From: Enterobacteriaceae endosymbiont of Donacia dentata
GTDB taxonomy: Bacteria > Pseudomonadota > Gammaproteobacteria > Enterobacterales > Enterobacteriaceae
Direction of reading: 5' to 3'
Assembly (NCBI RefSeq): GCF_012570745.1
Contig: NZ_CP046212.1
Coordinates: 126,118 to 190,117, forward strand
DNA length: 64,000 bases
The position numbers and the translations under genes are program-made. Under the pieces are notes generated by a model. It made no database searches. It was not told where the DNA came from and was given only the letters and a program-made list of their open reading frames with translations. Positions within the stretch are counted from its first letter, which is position 1. Each line of letters begins with the position of its first letter. Positions 62,489-64,000 of the stretch are shown here, one piece after another.

Positions 62489-63646
62489 TTATAATCTCTT
62501 ATGTTTTATCATACGATATTTTTTAATTAATTTTATAAAATAATCAAATAAAATAGATGCGTCATGTGGCCCCGGACTTGCTTCAGGATGTCCTTGAAAA
62601 CTAAAAGCAGATTTTTTAAGACAATGAATTCCTTGTATAGTATTATCAAATAATGATATATGTGTAATTTTTAAATTTTTAGAAATACTTTTTTTATCAA
62701 TAGTAAATTGATGGTTTTGAGTAGTAATAAATACTTTATTATTTTTTAAATCTTTTACAGGATGATTACTTCCATGATGTCCTACATTCATTTTTTTAAT
62801 TTTAGCTCCATTAGCAAGAGCTAATATTTGATGCCCAAAACAAATACCAAAAATTGGAATATTTGTTTTTAATATTTTTTTTATATTATCGATAATATAA
62901 GAACAAGGTGTAGGATCTCCTGGACCATTAGATAAAAAAATACCATCTGGGTCTAAAGAAATTATTTTTTTATAACTAGTAAAAGCAGAAATAACAGTAA
63001 CTTTACATTTTTTATCTATAAATATTCTTAAAATATTTTTTTTAATACCAAAATCAAATGCCAAAATATGAATAGAATTTTTATTTAATTTTACTAATTT
63101 ATGATTTCTACTTCCTTGTATCCAAGAATAATTTGCTTTAGTTGTAATTTTTTTTATTAAATCTAAACCTTTTAATCCATTAAAGTTATTAATTTTTTTT
63201 ATAATATCTTTAAAATTAATTTTTTTTTTAGTAGATATAAGTGCTATTTTTTTTATTTTTTTATTACGTATTAATCTTGTTAAATAACGTGTATCTATTC
63301 CTTCAATAGCAACAACATTATTTTTTTTTAAAAATGGTTCTAATTCTCCTGTACTACGATAATTACTTGCTATTTTTGATAAATGATTGATAATAAGTCC
63401 TTTTAAATAAATTTTTGATGATTCATTATCTTCTAAATTAATACCTGTATTACCAATATGTGGATATGTTAAAATAACAATTTGTTCATAATATGAAGGA
63501 TCAGTTATTATTTCTTGATATCCAGTCATTGAAGTATTAAATATTATTTCTCCTATAACTATGCCATTAATACCTATAGATTTACCAAAAAGTTTAGTTC
63601 CATCTTCCATAACTAATATTGCTTTATTATTCAAATTATTCTCCAT
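62489..63646 (-). CDS. carA: Carbamoyl-phosphate synthase small (glutaminase) subunit
   Basis: CarA hydrolyses glutamine and channels ammonia to CarB. The class I glutamine amidotransferase domain is in the C-terminal half: the nucleophile Cys in [14 protein letters not shown] near residue 265 and the His/Glu pair in [13 protein letters not shown] near residue 350. The N-terminal domain carries [27 protein letters not shown]. Length is 385 residues (E. coli 382). In E. coli dapB precedes carA; its absence here, along with any ArgR or pyrimidine control site I can recognise in the upstream 300 bases, suggests simplified regulation. Confidence 0.98.
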   Translation of the reverse strand: MENNLNNKAILVMEDGTKLFGKSIGINGIVIGEIIFNTSMTGYQEIITDPSYYEQIVILTYPHIGNTGINLEDNESSKIYLKGLIINHLSKIASNYRSTGELEPFLKKNNVVAIEGIDTRYLTRLIRNKKIKKIALISTKKKINFKDIIKKINNFNGLKGLDLIKKITTKANYSWIQGSRNHKLVKLNKNSIHILAFDFGIKKNILRIFIDKKCKVTVISAFTSYKKIISLDPDGIFLSNGPGDPTPCSYIIDNIKKILKTNIPIFGICFGHQILALANGAKIKKMNVGHHGSNHPVKDLKNNKVFITTQNHQFTIDKKSISKNLKITHISLFDNTIQGIHCLKKSAFSFQGHPEASPGPHDASILFDYFIKLIKKYRMIKHKRL

Positions 63647-64000
63647 AATTTATAATTATTTATAATAAATATAAATTTTAAATAAAAATTTATTATATTA
63701 TTTTTACAAAAAAAATTTTATTTATTACAAATTATAAAATTTAAAAATAATATTTATGATTTAATAAAATAATTTGTAAATGAAATGTATAAAAAAATAC
63801 AAATATAATTAGTTAATTATTTAAAAAAAATTTATAAAAATATAAAAATATAAAAATATTTTTTACTTAAGTAAAAAATAATATAAAATTATATAATTTT
63901 TTATTATAAAAAATTTTATTAAAATAAATAATATTTTTTGAAATTACTCTCTTTTAAAAAGAGAGTATATTTTTATTTAATTAAAGTTTTCATATGAGTC
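63647..64000. other. Upstream region of carA to right edge
   Basis: 354 bases with no complete gene. The first 300 are AT-rich without a recognisable ARG box or promoter pair that I would defend. A terminator-like hairpin lies at 63945-63967. On the minus strand the last bases (63978-64000) could be the end of a gene that enters from the right, since an in-frame TAA falls shortly before the hairpin, but too little is visible to identify it. Confidence 0.6.
63945..63967 (-). terminator. Terminator-like hairpin near right edge
   Basis: Near-perfect 11-base inverted repeat TACTCTCTTTT / AAAAGAGAGTA with a tip of A-T pairs. It is the most GC-rich element in the last 350 bases. A T-run follows on the plus strand (TATTTTTATTT), but no plus-strand gene lies upstream, so it more likely ends a minus-strand gene coming from beyond the window. 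Confidence 0.55.

Overview
This window looks like part of the chromosome of a gammaproteobacterial obligate insect endosymbiont with a strongly reduced genome. By eye it is about four fifths A+T, nearly every codon ends in A or T, proteins are rich in Lys/Asn/Ile, and almost all genes are housekeeping genes with clear Escherichia coli orthologues. Local gene order also follows E. coli, with missing genes cleanly removed: rsmH-mur-secA, dnaK-dnaJ, pepA-valS-argF, prmB-aroC, surA-rsmA-apaG-apaH, lepA-lepB-rnc-era-acpS, mutL-miaA, orn-psd-epmA-efp-epmB-groESL and carA-carB. I cannot name the species; Buchnera/Annandia/Nardonella-type symbionts are the kind of organism meant. I support 49 protein genes (one truncated at the left edge) and three tRNAs. 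I saw no mobile elements, CRISPR arrays, prophage, rRNA or replication origin.

Layout. 1-6.4 kb: end of metK, then gyrA, mutS and a Bax-inhibitor-1 family membrane protein. 6.5-16.4 kb: remnant of the division/cell-wall (dcw) cluster. It keeps rsmH, murE, murF, mraY, murD, murG, murC and ddlB but lacks ftsL, ftsI, ftsW, ftsQ, ftsA, ftsZ and lpxC. 16.4-23 kb: a DUF721/DciA-like gene, secA, dnaJ and dnaK, with a recognisable sigma-32 promoter. 23-32.7 kb: pepA, valS, argF, potD, tRNA-Asn, prmB and aroC. 32.7-39.4 kb: peroxiredoxin, rsmC, apaH, apaG, rsmA, surA, djlA. 39.4-49.9 kb: acpS, era, rnc, lepB, lepA, prlC, rlmB, miaA, mutL, tRNA-Gly. 50-56.4 kb: orn, psd, the EF-P modification set and groESL. 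56.6-63.6 kb: tRNA-Phe, ompA, ygfZ, carB, carA.

Functionally the window combines protein quality control (DnaKJ, GroESL, DjlA, SurA, SecA, LepB), mismatch repair (MutS, MutL), translation and rRNA/tRNA modification, the whole cytoplasmic UDP-MurNAc-pentapeptide to lipid II route from MurC/E/D/F to MraY/MurG, and fragments of host-relevant biosynthesis (aroC; carAB with argF). Losses are as informative as retentions. Division genes and the LPS genes lpxC and lptD are gone from their usual places, while peptidoglycan precursor enzymes and an OmpA-type porin with its chaperone SurA remain.

I found no clearly new biological system. The points most worth a second look are the selective stripping of the dcw cluster, the DciA-like helicase-loader gene, conserved heat-shock and tRNA promoters, changed motif residues in MiaA, MurG and RsmA, a potD far from any potABC, and two long gene-free stretches.
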